Origin: Siderastrea radians
Lineage: Eukaryota > Cnidaria > Anthozoa > Scleractinia > Rhizangiidae
DNA length: 64,000 bases
Direction of reading: 5' to 3'
Assembly (NCBI GenBank): GCA_964017195.1
Contig: OZ024897.1
Location: forward strand, 4,837,969-4,901,968
Shown in pieces: positions 10,135 through 21,327 of this stretch; positions within the stretch are counted from its first letter, which is position 1, and each line of letters begins with the position of its first letter. The position numbers were made by a program, and so were the translations under genes. The notes beneath the pieces were generated by a model, which saw only the letters and a program-made list of their open reading frames with translations, did no database searches and had not been told where the DNA came from.

Positions 10135-12146
10135 CTGTGGATAAGTAACACTTTATGTAAAATAGTGTTGTTCGAACTTTTAAAAGTTGCATAGTATATT
10201 CTCTGTAAAATCATTGGTTGCGTTTACAGAATGAACTTTCAATTTGACCTAGAATTTCAGTCATATGAAGTAGAATATACCTTACTTGTTTTAATTCACC
10301 TCAGGTTAACATTTCACAAATTTTATGTGGTGGTAGAATTAGGTCAAGAAACGATTCAGTTTTAAAGGAGCGAAATTAGCTGCAATAAACCTTCTGCCGT
10401 AATCTGTAACTCCTTAATAACAATTAAACAAACATTCATACATTCATTCAAAGATAATTTGCAACTGGTTACAAATTAATTTTGTGAACACTGCTCACTA
10501 TTTTGGAACGTTATACTTTTTTTTCTATTGCTATTTTCTTTAAAATCGTTTGCCACAAGTTCTCTGTAAATCATTGCTAAAGAGTTATTACTCTTAAGAG
10601 AGTTATCACAGGAGATTATCATCATTATTTTAAGCAAATTTACTGAAGTTATAAAAAATGGCTAGTTTAAGTATTTGCTAAATTTTAAATTTGTTTAGAA
10701 AGTGAAGGAGAATTGTTTAAAATCTTCTAAAACAAAAACATTGTCAAGCTAAATCCTGGTAGTGAAACTGATCGCCAAATTAAAGTTGCGTTAAGTGTAG
10801 TAACCTTAAGGTTTGTAAAGTACCAACCTTGTTAGTGTGGCTATCATCCGAAGAAAACTGATGCACTTCTCAATATTACAGAACCTTTTATCTCTTTTGA
10901 ACAGCCGAGTTTGACGTGAAAACATGTTTTAGACACGTCCTGAAGCTAATTACGTGTGTGATGTGTAAATGTGGCAAGCACTCCCACTGGCTAGATCATT
11001 TCAGAATTGAGCAGTAAAAAGCATCTGTTTGTTTTGTGTTGTTTTGACAAGTTACAAGCTAAAACGAGTTTGAGGTTAACATGAAAATACTAAACTCCCA
11101 AAATAAGAGAAGTGTTCTGATTGGTTGCAGCAATTCTGTATTGGCCAATGAGGAGACAGCTATCGTTATGCCTGTTTTCACTGTTTTGATTGGTTTCGCA
11201 CGTTTAAACGTGATTTGGAGATGATATTGTGCACAACAGGCCAGCAGCAAAATTAGTTGATGGACAATTTGCGACATAGGCTGTGACGTTCCGTTGTTTT
11301 ACTTTACATTTTTTTTCTAGCTTTTAACATTTGACACTGAAACCGCTTCAAAGCTGACTCAAACAGGGTATAATAAAACAACGCGTACCAGGGCAAAGAT
11401 GAAACGAACTTCTGAGTAAAACTCGGCCACATGTATAGGAATTTCTAATGATCTTTAATTTCAAGATTATCAGTCAAATGTGTAAGGCAAAATGATTGAA
11501 AGCAGAACATACACTTGCAGGTTTTGAATCTTTCAGTAGCAAACGAAAAATACTCTCTCAAAATTAAGATGGATTAGCTTAACTTATCAGAAAAATACTT
11601 TTTCCAGAAGGGTGATGGCTTAACGTAACGATATGTTATTTCAACAAGACCTTTATCATAATTTGGGTGAAAGTCACACGCAACCGAAGGACTAACAAAC
11701 AGTAGACTATAGTTAACGTGTTGTGTTGAGTAAACGTGAACGACTACAACTTGCTTGTGACGAGTTTTCTTGACAGCGCTAACAATGAGGTATCCTGGCA
11801 TGTAGAGTTTTATATGTTAGTGAAGAAACGTAAGCTTCAAGAGTAATTGTGATTGTACAAAATTGGGAGTCATTCATTTTAGATCCCTCCCGCACTAAAT
11901 AAGCATATACAGCAAATGAATCATTAATCCCGTTTTCAAAGAAGTAAAAACTTGAGTAAAAAGAAAGTTAATTTACGAGAACACGAAAGGTTTTTCCCAC
12001 AAAATGGACTAATCCATGTAAAATAGTGTCTTGTTTTATTGCAAACATTAATCTATAACTTTCTTAATTGTTGGATGTTAATTGAATAAAGAAAGATGGT
12101 AAATGTTTTTCCATACTTTTAAAAATAAGGCAGTTTATTCACTTAC
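10135..12146. other. 5' intron of CTHRC1-like copy 1
   Basis: Sequence between the ATG exon and the candidate upstream exons. It is largely collinear with 59,031-61,082 (unit 3) and, with deletions, 40,719-42,012 (unit 2). I see no exon, RNA gene or mobile element in it. Confidence 0.5.
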
Positions 12147-12192
12147 CTTTGTGGTAACCCATATCCTACGTTGTCTGAATGTGGCCAAATAT
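12147..12192 (-). other. Candidate 46-bp 5' exon of CTHRC1-like copy 1
   Basis: On the minus strand a pyrimidine-rich tract ending CTATCTAG precedes 46 bp, followed by AAAG/GTAAGTG. The same 46 bp with both splice signals is present at 42,013-42,058 and 61,083-61,128. The CTHRC1-like ATG exon has an acceptor just upstream (CCACAG/GTGAAATG), so upstream non-coding exons must exist, and this is a good candidate. No transcript evidence is available. Confidence 0.4.
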
Positions 12193-12295
12193 CTAGATAG
12201 GAGAATAGGAGAAAAGTAAGAAAAGATGTACGAGGTTAAATTGAACAGCAAAACTAGAAAATAATTCATAGACGAGAACGAAACTACGAGCTTAC

Positions 12296-12531
12296 ACAGT
12301 CAATCCTTTCTTGTCGCCGTTTGGAAGAAAATATTTTTTCTTTGTCAGGCAAAGATAATTTTGTGCTTTGTTTAATTTGCTTCTCGTCAGGACAAGTTTG
12401 TGAAAGAGCATACGTAATAAATTATTTTCATGATTCTCACAAGCAGTACTATTCGCTATAATGATTTGCTTAATCGCTGACTCGTCCAACCAGATAGCGT
12501 CTTCCATTCCTGTGTTGCTATCCTTTGCATT
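12296..12531 (-). other. Candidate 236-bp 5' exon upstream of CTHRC1-like copy 1
   Basis: Minus-strand segment between acceptor ATCAATTCAG and donor TGT/GTAAGC. It is open throughout (NAKDSNTGMEDAI start, then NSTACENHEN). Unit 2 carries the same segment but an indel changes its frame, so protein coding is not maintained. A 5' UTR or alternative exon is more likely than a separate gene. A diverged relative (TGMENAI..NESAIN) is at 14,634-14,818. Confidence 0.3.
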
Positions 12532-13036
12532 CTGAATTGATGTGAGAAAAATTTTGTTTCTTTATTTGTAAAACAGTTTGGAATTTCGCAAAATAAAACT
12601 TCGAAAATAAAATACCTATAGAATGAGATTACAGTAATCTAATATATCGGTGTTTGCGTCTTTTCTGTATTGAAGTATCTCGACACTACAAATGTATTAT
12701 TTATATAAGCGTACACCTTTCCCTTCTTCACCTCTAAGAATTCATACTCGAAGGCTATCTGTGTATCTCTTAAAATATTCTGTTATCTCCCTTGTTACAG
12801 CAAAGTTTAGCGTTTTTTTGTGTTGCAAAAATTTGAAGACGCTAAAAAAGGTGCTTGTTTACCACTGGAGAGGAACAACAAATTTTCCAGATTCGTGGGT
12901 ATTTAGCTTCTCGAAAATTTGCCCCTTAAAAAGCAAAAAGACCTTTGAACAGTTGTTGCGAGAGTTTCCTGCGATGCATGTAAACCAGAACTTGTTTCTC
13001 AACTCGCGTATTAATTCTAAAACACAATATCTTCCA

Positions 13037-13722
13037 CTCAGGTAAATTAAGGCATGGGCCCCAATTTTTAACTCAAAAAGGTGAGGGGGGTGGTCTATCT
13101 TTGAACGCTTTTGCATTAGAAAGCTGAAACCTTGCCAGATACATGCACTGATAGTTTGTGTTAATTTGGTTCTTTTTAAGTTATGGAAATTTGTCACGTG
13201 ACCTTACACGGCCAGAAAGTACTAAACAATCTTCAAGCAAAAATGGCAACACTTTTTGTTGTGAGTTATTAAACCAGACTGGTGTAAGTCAATATTTAAT
13301 GTAAACATCTACAAAACTGTGCTTGGCAACTTTTGAATTTGTAAATAATTTAAAAAATAAACGGTTTTTCCGATTAGTACCCAGTCCCCCAGGGCATTTT
13401 TATCCCTACTTCACGCCTTTGCTTTTATTTATCTTAAAAAGGCCAAGCACAGAAGTGATATATTAAACGGCCTTAATATTATGGAACTGATAAATAAATT
13501 AAGGACACAAGAAAAAGTGTTGCCATTTTAAGAAAAAGCTTTTTCAGGCGATGGAAGTCACGTGACCTAATTTGCATATATTTAAAGTCGGAAATTGCCA
13601 CAAACTAGCATTGTAAGTATCTGGCAAAGTTTTATTTGACTATGTCCAAAGCCTTTAGAGATAGACTACCCCCCTCACTTTTTAAGGGAAAAATTGAGGG
13701 CCCATGCCTTAATTCACTTGAG
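13037..13722. mobile_element. 686-bp foldback MITE with empty sites in units 2 and 3
   Basis: Inverted termini CTCARGTRAATTAAGGCATGGGCCC extend about 60-70 bp and continue as inner inverted segments (TGGCAACACTTTTT against AAAAAGTGTTGCCA). A CA dinucleotide flanks both ends. Unit 3 reads straight through at about 61,977 (CTTCCAACCATATT), and unit 2 at about 42,930 is also uninterrupted. No coding capacity. The superfamily is not assigned. An internal TTAA lies 11-14 bp in from each end, so a piggyBac assignment would not fit the empty site. Confidence 0.75.
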
Positions 13723-14492
13723 CAACCATATTGTCTTATTTTGGCTCTTTCGTTGTACTTTTATCGATTTGATATGTTACAGACATGAGTGCAAAGACAT
13801 GGTCGGATATTTTTCTCCTGGTTTTATTTCTTGCTCGAGTCGCTCGTAGTCAGCAACAGCGAACATTGCAAAATTCTATGGCTAGCTCTGGGTGTCTATC
13901 AAATTTGAGAAAGGCACAAAAAACTACAGCTAAAGTGTACGTCCTTACAAGTGAAAATCACGAGAATGCTTCTACTATTTTTGACTGTTGAAGTGAAAAT
14001 TGTCCTCTATCGTGAATACTGTACATGTTGTATAAGAGCAACATGATTTTGTGTTTGCCTGACTGTAATTATTTGTTGGGTTTGTCAAATTTACTGCCAT
14101 TAAATTCTAAATAATTTTAGAGGTCAGTCGCTTTTGTTGCAGTAAAAGCTAGCGAATGACAGAAAGCAAAAGCGATCCTAGAAGAAGCCAATTTTTTCCT
14201 TGATAGACACTGAGGAGTCTAGAATGTGGGATTTTTCTGCATTCAGTGCAGTCAGCTCTTGAAATAAAACGTAAACATTACGCGAACTTGTTCGTACCTT
14301 TATGTTTGAGGGAACGTCAAATGCCTGACTCGATAGTTTCTTTCAAGGTCAGTTTGTCACGATCGAATACAGTCCTTATCAAAAGCTCTAAAAGAAGCGA
14401 AAAGCTTATCATTAATCTGCTGACAATTTTTTGGCGAGAAAAACATGGAGTGCATACCAGTGGACCAAACAAACGTAACCAAAATCGTTTAC

Positions 14493-14537
14493 CTGTAAGG
14501 TAATTCAGCACCAAGGGTGTCTGGCGAAATCAAGAAG
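14493..14537 (-). other. Candidate 45-bp upstream exon
   Basis: Minus-strand segment between acceptor TTACCGTTTCAG and donor TTACAG/GTAAACG. Unit 2 (about 43,680) and unit 3 (about 62,760) keep similar sequence. With 14,634-14,818 it repeats the long-exon plus 45/46-bp-exon pattern seen at 12.1-12.5 kb. Confidence 0.3.
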
Positions 14538-14633
14538 CTGAAACGGTAAATGAAATGAGACTGTTAAAATTGAAATGAAAACAGGTAAATAACCAGGAAG
14601 TAATGACAATCGACAAAGTTGCTGTGTGCTTAC

Positions 14634-14818
14634 ATTGTTAGCGTCTTCATGCAGTCTTTTCTTGCCAGTGTTGAAAAGTGTTTTCCTTTACTTTGTTTAG
14701 TTAGGTCTCGTCAGAACACGTTCGTTCCATTCTAAAAGACTCTAACAGTTTGATTAATCGCTGATTCGTTGCCTGGAATGGCGTTTTCCATACCAGTTTT
14801 TCTATCGTTTTCAGGATA
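14634..14818 (-). other. Candidate 185-bp upstream exon
   Basis: Minus-strand segment between acceptor TTTTTTTCAG and donor AAT/GTAAGC. It begins PENDRKTGMENAI in one frame but meets a stop within 30 codons, so it is likely non-coding. It is related to the 12,296-12,531 segment. Confidence 0.28.
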
Positions 14819-15580
14819 CTGAAAAAAACTAGTGTCTCACGCTTTTGATTTCTCTTTGTTTTCAAAACAGTTTGCAATAGCGACTCAAAAAAATAAACTA
14901 TTGTTGACTGAGGTTATAGCAGTCTAATCCCAGACAAACGAATGCACGAGTCAAAAGAGTTGAACAGGGTTTAGACTATATAAGATTGTGTGAGGATTCA
15001 AGCGGCCATTCATAATGATGAAAATTTGAGCAAATTCAAACCCTTCGATAGACCTGCAGCGGCAAGTCCACTTTTGCTTTAGAGACACGAGCGATTAAGT
15101 CGCGCAAGTAATTTAGGGGAGATTTTGGTCGTGAAGGACGAAGAAACCGAGGCTAAGAAAACTAAAACTAACATACGAAAATTTATAATTGGAAGGGACT
15201 TTTAGGCCAAAGAATAGCAAGACAGTGAATTTAGTAAATTTAGAAAAACCTTCTTCGATCGACTCAGTTGATCAACGTTTTCAACTGCCGTTAAACTTCA
15301 ATGAAACGGTTACACGCACAGCTCCGAGTAGCTAAACGGTTCAAACTGACCTGACCTGACTTAACTGGTCAGTGCCAAAAGTCTGTGAACCTCTTTCTTT
15401 TTTCTGTTGTTACTTCTTGTAAGTGTGGACATAACAAAATTCTATACTGGATCTGGTCGAAGGGTTACTATTAAATTACTACACTTGGATTTTGTGTTTT
15501 AAAAAAGTGTAGGCATTTGCGACACAGTTTTTACAAAATTGCTATATTCCACGGAACAAGCACTGGAAAAGTTGAAAATT

Positions 15581-15990
15581 TACATGCACATGTAAATCGT
15601 AATTTACAACATGCAAATCCTAGTTTACATGTTTTGTAAATTTACATTTACATGTTGGCATTTTGTAAATTGAATTTGCATGCTTTTTTACATGTTAAGG
15701 AGAAGCTGTAAATTTGTTGTAAAAATGGATTTACGTGGTCCCCTTTAACCCTTATAACTTAAAGAACCATGTAATAACATGTAAATTTTGGGGAACAAAT
15801 TTACAGTATCTTCTTTGTAAATATCCTGTAAATTTTTTAAACAAAACATGTAAAGAACATGTAAATGAGAAATATGGGGCTGTTCTATACCCTGTAAATA
15901 ACATGTAAATTTGGTGGCCCAAATCCTGTAAAAATCATGTAAATGGAAAAAGGGAGACTGGCCAGACAATGCAAATAGCGTGTAAATTGG
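15581..15990. repeat. Left subterminal repeats of the CACTA-like element
   Basis: Degenerate, irregularly spaced CATGTAAAT, CCTGTAAAT and their inverses, many in short palindromic pairs (TTTACATGCACATGTAAAT). The dominant orientation is opposite to the right-end array, as expected for transposase-binding subterminal repeats in CACTA elements. Confidence 0.75.
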
Positions 15991-18325
15991 AAAAGGGATA
16001 CATTCAAGAATATGTATCTAACATTTGAAGTAAAAAAACTGAAAGGTAAATGAAATTTAGCGTCGTAGTGTGAGGACCACACATCATGTGTAAACACTTG
16101 ACGTCCAGGTTGAACTGGGATTTGGAAGTGTTGGTTTTTGTGGAGGGAAAAAATTTGGAGAACTCTAAAGAACTCTGTAGAAAGAAAGTAAAACAGAGAG
16201 ATTGCCTAAACCTTGTAAACGACATGAAAACAAAAAAGAGAGACTGCAAAAACCTTCTACATAAAAGCCAGATAGGAGTGGGCGGCCTCAAAGGTAATGA
16301 TTTTTGTGTCGTTTTGGTCTGAATTAGGGTAAAGTTTTCGAGTTATGGTCTGGAATTGGGTATGGTCTTTAGACGAAGCTACTTTTTACTATTTTCATCC
16401 CTTGAGAATGGTCTTTTGATTAATATAGAGGATTTGAAGCCCTTCTCAAACGTCTTACGTAAATTGAAGCAGTTCCTAGGTAGTTGCGATCCTTTTTGGG
16501 ACAGTTTTGATAAGGGGCGTTAAATTTTGGGTCAGGCGTGAAACAGGGTAAAAAAAATCACATATTGTGCTCCGAAATAGTCTAATTGTTTCAAGACATT
16601 TGCCGCACATCGCCCACCGAGATTTTAGGGGTTCCTCCCCACCCCCCCTCCCCCCACCCAAAGCTAAGTTTTTAACACCCACTTCAAGATGGGGGACATC
16701 TGCGTTTTTCATTATCTTGAACAACCTATTCACATGTTTAAAATTAAGCACTGTTTTACTGTTTGGCTTCAGCAACAAGTCGCAGTTTGTGTGTAGACGA
16801 ATATTTGGTTAATTATTAAAAACTAACATTTCGGTAGTGCCAGTTGAGAGAAGCAACAGAGAATTGATTTAAATCCAACTAATCTGTGAATTTTGAAGAC
16901 AGATTGTTTTTCTTTAAAAACGTTTTTCGGCCGCCAGTTTGAAGTGGGCGTAACAAAAACATTGCCCGGTACCGGTACTGCTTAGAAGAGGATTGTGGAT
17001 AAGCAAAAACAAAAGAAATTGAGCGTGATACAAAAACGCTGCAAAACTAGCCCTTCTCGCGAACAGGAGTCTACATTATTCGTTTTTTTTTTTGTTTTAA
17101 CACACAGACGAGAATCTCTTTAAGTACGGTTTTTCCTTTTGAATTTCCACTAAAACCTGTTTGTCAGAGGTATTTCATGCGAACGTAGGTGCTACACCCT
17201 TTGAATTTCGTTCTACTGGCCTCTGCTGGTACATTGCGATGCGAACTAACCTCACCAAGTTAAATAATCGACCGTTTCCTCAGCGAATTTAGTTAGCATT
17301 TTCATGGAAAATCTCTAAATTACGTGAAAACAACACAGAACTCCAAAAACGCTGTTTTTTCAGGGCATGTTATTTTTAGCGTTCGTGTACACTAAGTAGT
17401 AAACGTCCGCTGACCACAATTCGTGCTCATGCATTCGGGAAGGCAGCACAATCTTTTAACGGTCGAGCGAGCTAGTATAGGACAAACCAACGTGCAGACG
17501 GCTTTCAATCTGATGGAAATTCAATGCAAATAATATGGAAGAACCACTTTTCCTTCGTCTATGGCTCGTACATCATTTCAGGTATGTTTTTTTTTTACTC
17601 TTGGTTGGTAAATGTTTGTATTCAGTTATATTTCTCACGCGGTCCGCTCAATCCACGAGGACTTAGTATTATTTAAATAGAGGGTCATTGAATTGAATTT
17701 ATTGTCTTGATTCGATGCTTTTGTCTTGCATTTAACTTAAATAATGTTCTTTAATAGTTGTGTATCACATAAGTTATTGTAAGAACCTTTTCAGATTTAA
17801 ACTTTCAATTCATGGACAGAACTTTGCCCCCATGTCCTCTGAATTCCATAATCATTAATCCCCATTCCTGCAGAATTGCCGTTTTCTCTCCAAGTTCCCT
17901 TTGGCTTTGGGCAACATTAGCTACTTAGGTAACTTTGCTTTTCAATTAAGGGCTGTCAATTAGCTATTAGTCACATGTTAATATGCATATAAAGAAACCC
18001 AATTGCTTTTTGAGTAAATAATTATTAATAGCAACAAAAGATAAGTTCATCCATAACACTGATCTATACTCCGCCGTAACACATGTTAGGCATTATGGCT
18101 CTTAATACAGTAAAACTATGAAAACCCTGAACACTTGAATTATTTTTGGATTGTTATTATGTCAGGAAAGAAAACCAATCAGATACAAGAAATTTGTGGT
18201 TTGCATTGATTTCACACCTGATTGGTCGGTCATGGCACAGTGAACATTTCAAGATAATTCTTACTGTTCATGGTTTTATTAGTCACATGTTAATCATAGC
18301 CCTGAGGAATAACACGGTATGCTTC
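15991..18325. other. Interior of the CACTA-like element, no gene recognised
   Basis: Short open frames (16,086-16,322; 16,567-16,812) have no domain I recognise. A C-rich tract lies at about 16,635-16,660. If a transposase gene existed here it is not readable by eye. Confidence 0.4.
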
Positions 18326-18720
18326 GGTGTGTTTATGCCAGGATCTCCGCAAACTGAGCCAGCATGGCTAAACAGGCCAGTTTGGCTCATTGGCCTCTTA
18401 AGGTCCAGTAATACGGGCAACATTTTTGTGCAACCTTCCTCGCAACAATGTTGTGTTGCAAGTTGAGATTGTTTGTTGCACGTATTACCACCTCTGCACA
18501 TAACAAATTTTCATGTTGCAAAAAGTAGAAGCAACAAATTTGTTGTGCAAAAAGGTGTTAATATGTGTAAGAAACAATCTCAACTTGCAACGCAACATTG
18601 TTGCACAAGAAGTTTTACAAAAATGTTGCTTGTATTACTGGGCCTTAAGAGGCCAATGAGCCAAACTGGCCTGGTTAGCCATGCTGGCTCAGTTTGCAGA
18701 GATCCTGGCATAAACACACC
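18326..18720. mobile_element. Foldback MITE inside the CACTA-like element
   Basis: Arms of about 155 bp in inverted orientation: GGTGTGTTTATGCCAGGATC at the left and its complement at the right, each continuing through AAACTGAGCCAGCATGGCTAA. The centre is full of short TTGCAACA palindromes. The two mirrored open frames over the arms are artefacts. No clear target duplication. Confidence 0.7.
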
Positions 18721-19019
18721 TCACACACTTTGCAGGTACATAAGAAAATCTTAGTCCAGTTAGCTGCGATCCTGGTAAGGCAATGCTGGGATCCCAGGTA
18801 GCCAGGTAGAAAATTGTTAGTGTAAGGGTGTATGCTCAGCAAACTGGGCATACATGTACACTTCCTTGTGATTCACTTTTGCTTCAGAACATAACAGCTC
18901 ACCAGTAAGTCGATAATTTTCTTCTCTTTCTATATAACACATAAAAGTTCATTACACCTTAAGTCTGAACCCAGATAAATTTGTATAAGAAGAGTACGGA
19001 TTGGGTGCATCCTCACCCT

Positions 19020-19471
19020 TGGGGGGGGGGGGGTACTCAATAAAGTTTCATACGGAGAGGCTCTGTCTGGAGGTTCAAACCCTTCCCTTTTAATATACTA
19101 ATTTTTACCAAAATGGTACCGAGAGCAAAATTTGCACCCTTTTGCTATACGTCAAGGATAAACCAAAACCATAGAATTTTCTTTAATTGCCTAATTTTCC
19201 CCGGGCTTTCAGTCGTTTTGGTTCAGCTACTCAAAGGTTGCAAGCTTTTGTGTGTTTCGTGTTGTCATTTCTACAGAAATTTGGCACGCTTTCCCAAACT
19301 TTTCTTTAAGCCACCATCTTGTCCACTTTTCAGTTGATTTTGTAACCTTTTCTTATACTAAAATGACAATTTTTTCCTACCCTTTAGTAAACTGTGAGCT
19401 TAAAAAAGTCACCACCTTTGGCCAGAGCCTCCCCGTAAAACCATAAATAGGCAGTACCCCGCTTCCCCCCA
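19020..19471. mobile_element. MITE with G-run terminus
   Basis: Starts with a run of about 13 G then TACTCAATAAAG, and ends CCCCGCTTCCCCCC. An inner inverted pair GGAGAGGCTCTG and CCAGAGCCTCCCC supports an inverted-repeat element. Related pieces occur at about 5,630 and near 220-690 and 51,880-51,960. No coding capacity. Confidence 0.5.
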
Positions 19472-20411
19472 GGATCCTCACTTGAAAATGTGTGGTAACC
19501 TAATATAATATTCTAGATTGACTGACTGGTATGATTTTTTTTTGGTATTTGTAGGTGTGATTCCATTTGAGACAAAAAGTATTAATACCTAGGGGCAAAA
19601 GGAACAAATTCAGGGTGAGTAAAGATAACAAAAAGATGGAAAATAAGGATGACAGTTTGACTCCCAAATGCGGATGAATCAGACACCATTTCTTGCATAA
19701 TCTTGTGGTTTGGGAGGGAGAATTCCCCTTTTGTGGGCATGTCACAAATTATTTAATAGTATTTTACATGTAATGTAGTGCACTGATAGAGAAAAAGAGA
19801 TGATGAAGATGACAAATTATATGTGTGTGTCCCCCATACATGCCCCATACCATAAGCTTTCCAGCTTAAGTTACTTCAATTTGGACCAACCACAGCCAGC
19901 AGGTACATATTACATTACATGTAATTGCAAAGTGAAGTTAAAAAGTGTGTTGGGCTACACTAGAACTGTACTTGAATCTCAGCTGCTTAGATATGAGCAC
20001 TTTCTTAGCTGTTGAAATCATTCTTGTGTTTCTTAAATCTCCTTATGTTAATATTAATGATCCAAAAAAATTGCATTTGTGTATTTATTACAAATGTAAT
20101 ATACTGGTTATGGCAGTAGGCCAAAAAGAAAAGCTTAACAAATAAACAACATCTCACTTCTAGCTGTCTTTATTCAGTCGAGGTTTGACAGTTATTCTTG
20201 TTATTCTTGACAAAACAGGAACAACTGAATAGTGAATTTGCAGTACAGTAGTGGCACCAGTTAACATCTTTCTGGTTAAGGCTTCCAATTCTTCTCAAGG
20301 ACGGTGTCTTGTTTTGTTACTGCGCATACCTTCTGCGCATCTCAGGATATTCAGGGTAATAAATCCATGACTACTGTCTCGAATATAACAAATCTAATCG
20401 CTGTCCATATA

Positions 20412-20579
20412 GGTAGGTGAAGTCAGTGTAGTGAGCATAGTTGGTGTAGTTGGTGTAGTCAGTAAAGTCACTGTAGTTCGTGTAGTCGGTGTAGTCAGTA
20501 TAGTTGGTGTTAAAGGTGTAGTCATTGTAGTCTATGTAGTTAATTTAGTCAGTGTAGTTGGGGTGGTCAGTGTTGTCGT
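20412..20579. repeat. Inverted segment of the 9-bp minisatellite
   Basis: The same 9-bp unit family as the main array but in reverse complement (TGTAGTCGG-like). The orientation switches at about 20,579-20,580, giving a head-to-head junction. Confidence 0.8.
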
Positions 20580-21327
20580 GACTACACCCACTACACCAGC
20601 TGACTACACCGACTACTCTGACTACGCTGACTAGTACACCGACTACACTGACTACACCGGCTACGCTGACTACACCGACGACACTGACTACGCTGACTAC
20701 ACCGACTACACTGACTACCCTGACTACACCGACTACACTGACTACGCTGACTACACCGGCTACACTGACTACACCGACTACACTGACTACGCTGACTAGT
20801 ACACCGACTACACTGACTACACCGAATACACGGACTGCGCTGACTACACCGACTACACTGGCCACACCGACTACACTGACTACATCAACTACACTGACTA
20901 CACCCACTACACCAGTTGACTACACCGACTACTCTGACCACGCTGACTAGTACACCAACTACACCGACTACACTGGCTACGCTGACTACACCGACGACAC
21001 TGACTACGCTGACTACGCTGACTACACCGACTACGCTGACTACACCGACTACACTGACTACGCTGACTAGTACACCGACTACACTGACTACACCGGCTAC
21101 GCTGACTACACTGACTACAATGACCACGCTGACTACACCGACTACATCAACTACACTGACTACACCCACTACACCAGCTGACTACACCGACTACTCTGAC
21201 CACGCTGACTAGTACACCAACTACACCGACTACACTGGCTACGCTGACTACACCGACGACACTGACTACGCTGACTACGCTGACTACACCGACTACGCTG
21301 ACTACACCAACTACACCGACTACACCG
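20580..21327. repeat. 9-bp minisatellite, left block
   Basis: Tandem ACTACACCG, ACTACACTG and ACTACGCTG units, with a recurrent longer block containing CCCACTACACCAGCTGACTAC and ACTAGTACACC spaced roughly 210-320 bp. Because 9 is a multiple of 3, long Thr/Pro/Leu frames appear on one strand and Gly/Val/Ser frames on the other. These are not genes. Confidence 0.92.

Noticed and set aside
12700..12708. TATATAAG-like TATA box on the + strand, repeated in units 2 and 3
   Set aside because: No supported + strand gene follows; AT-rich sequence makes chance matches likely.
13785..13991. 68-codon + strand frame with a signal-peptide-like start (DIFLLVLFLARVARS)
   Set aside because: The start codon is lost in unit 3 and a stop interrupts it in unit 2. 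No domain. A decayed exon is possible but not supportable.
20545..21212. Long Val/Gly/Ser and Thr/Pro/Leu open frames over the minisatellite (also at 22,957-24,237)
   Set aside because: They arise because the repeat unit is 9 bp; both strands are open, and there is no start context or domain.
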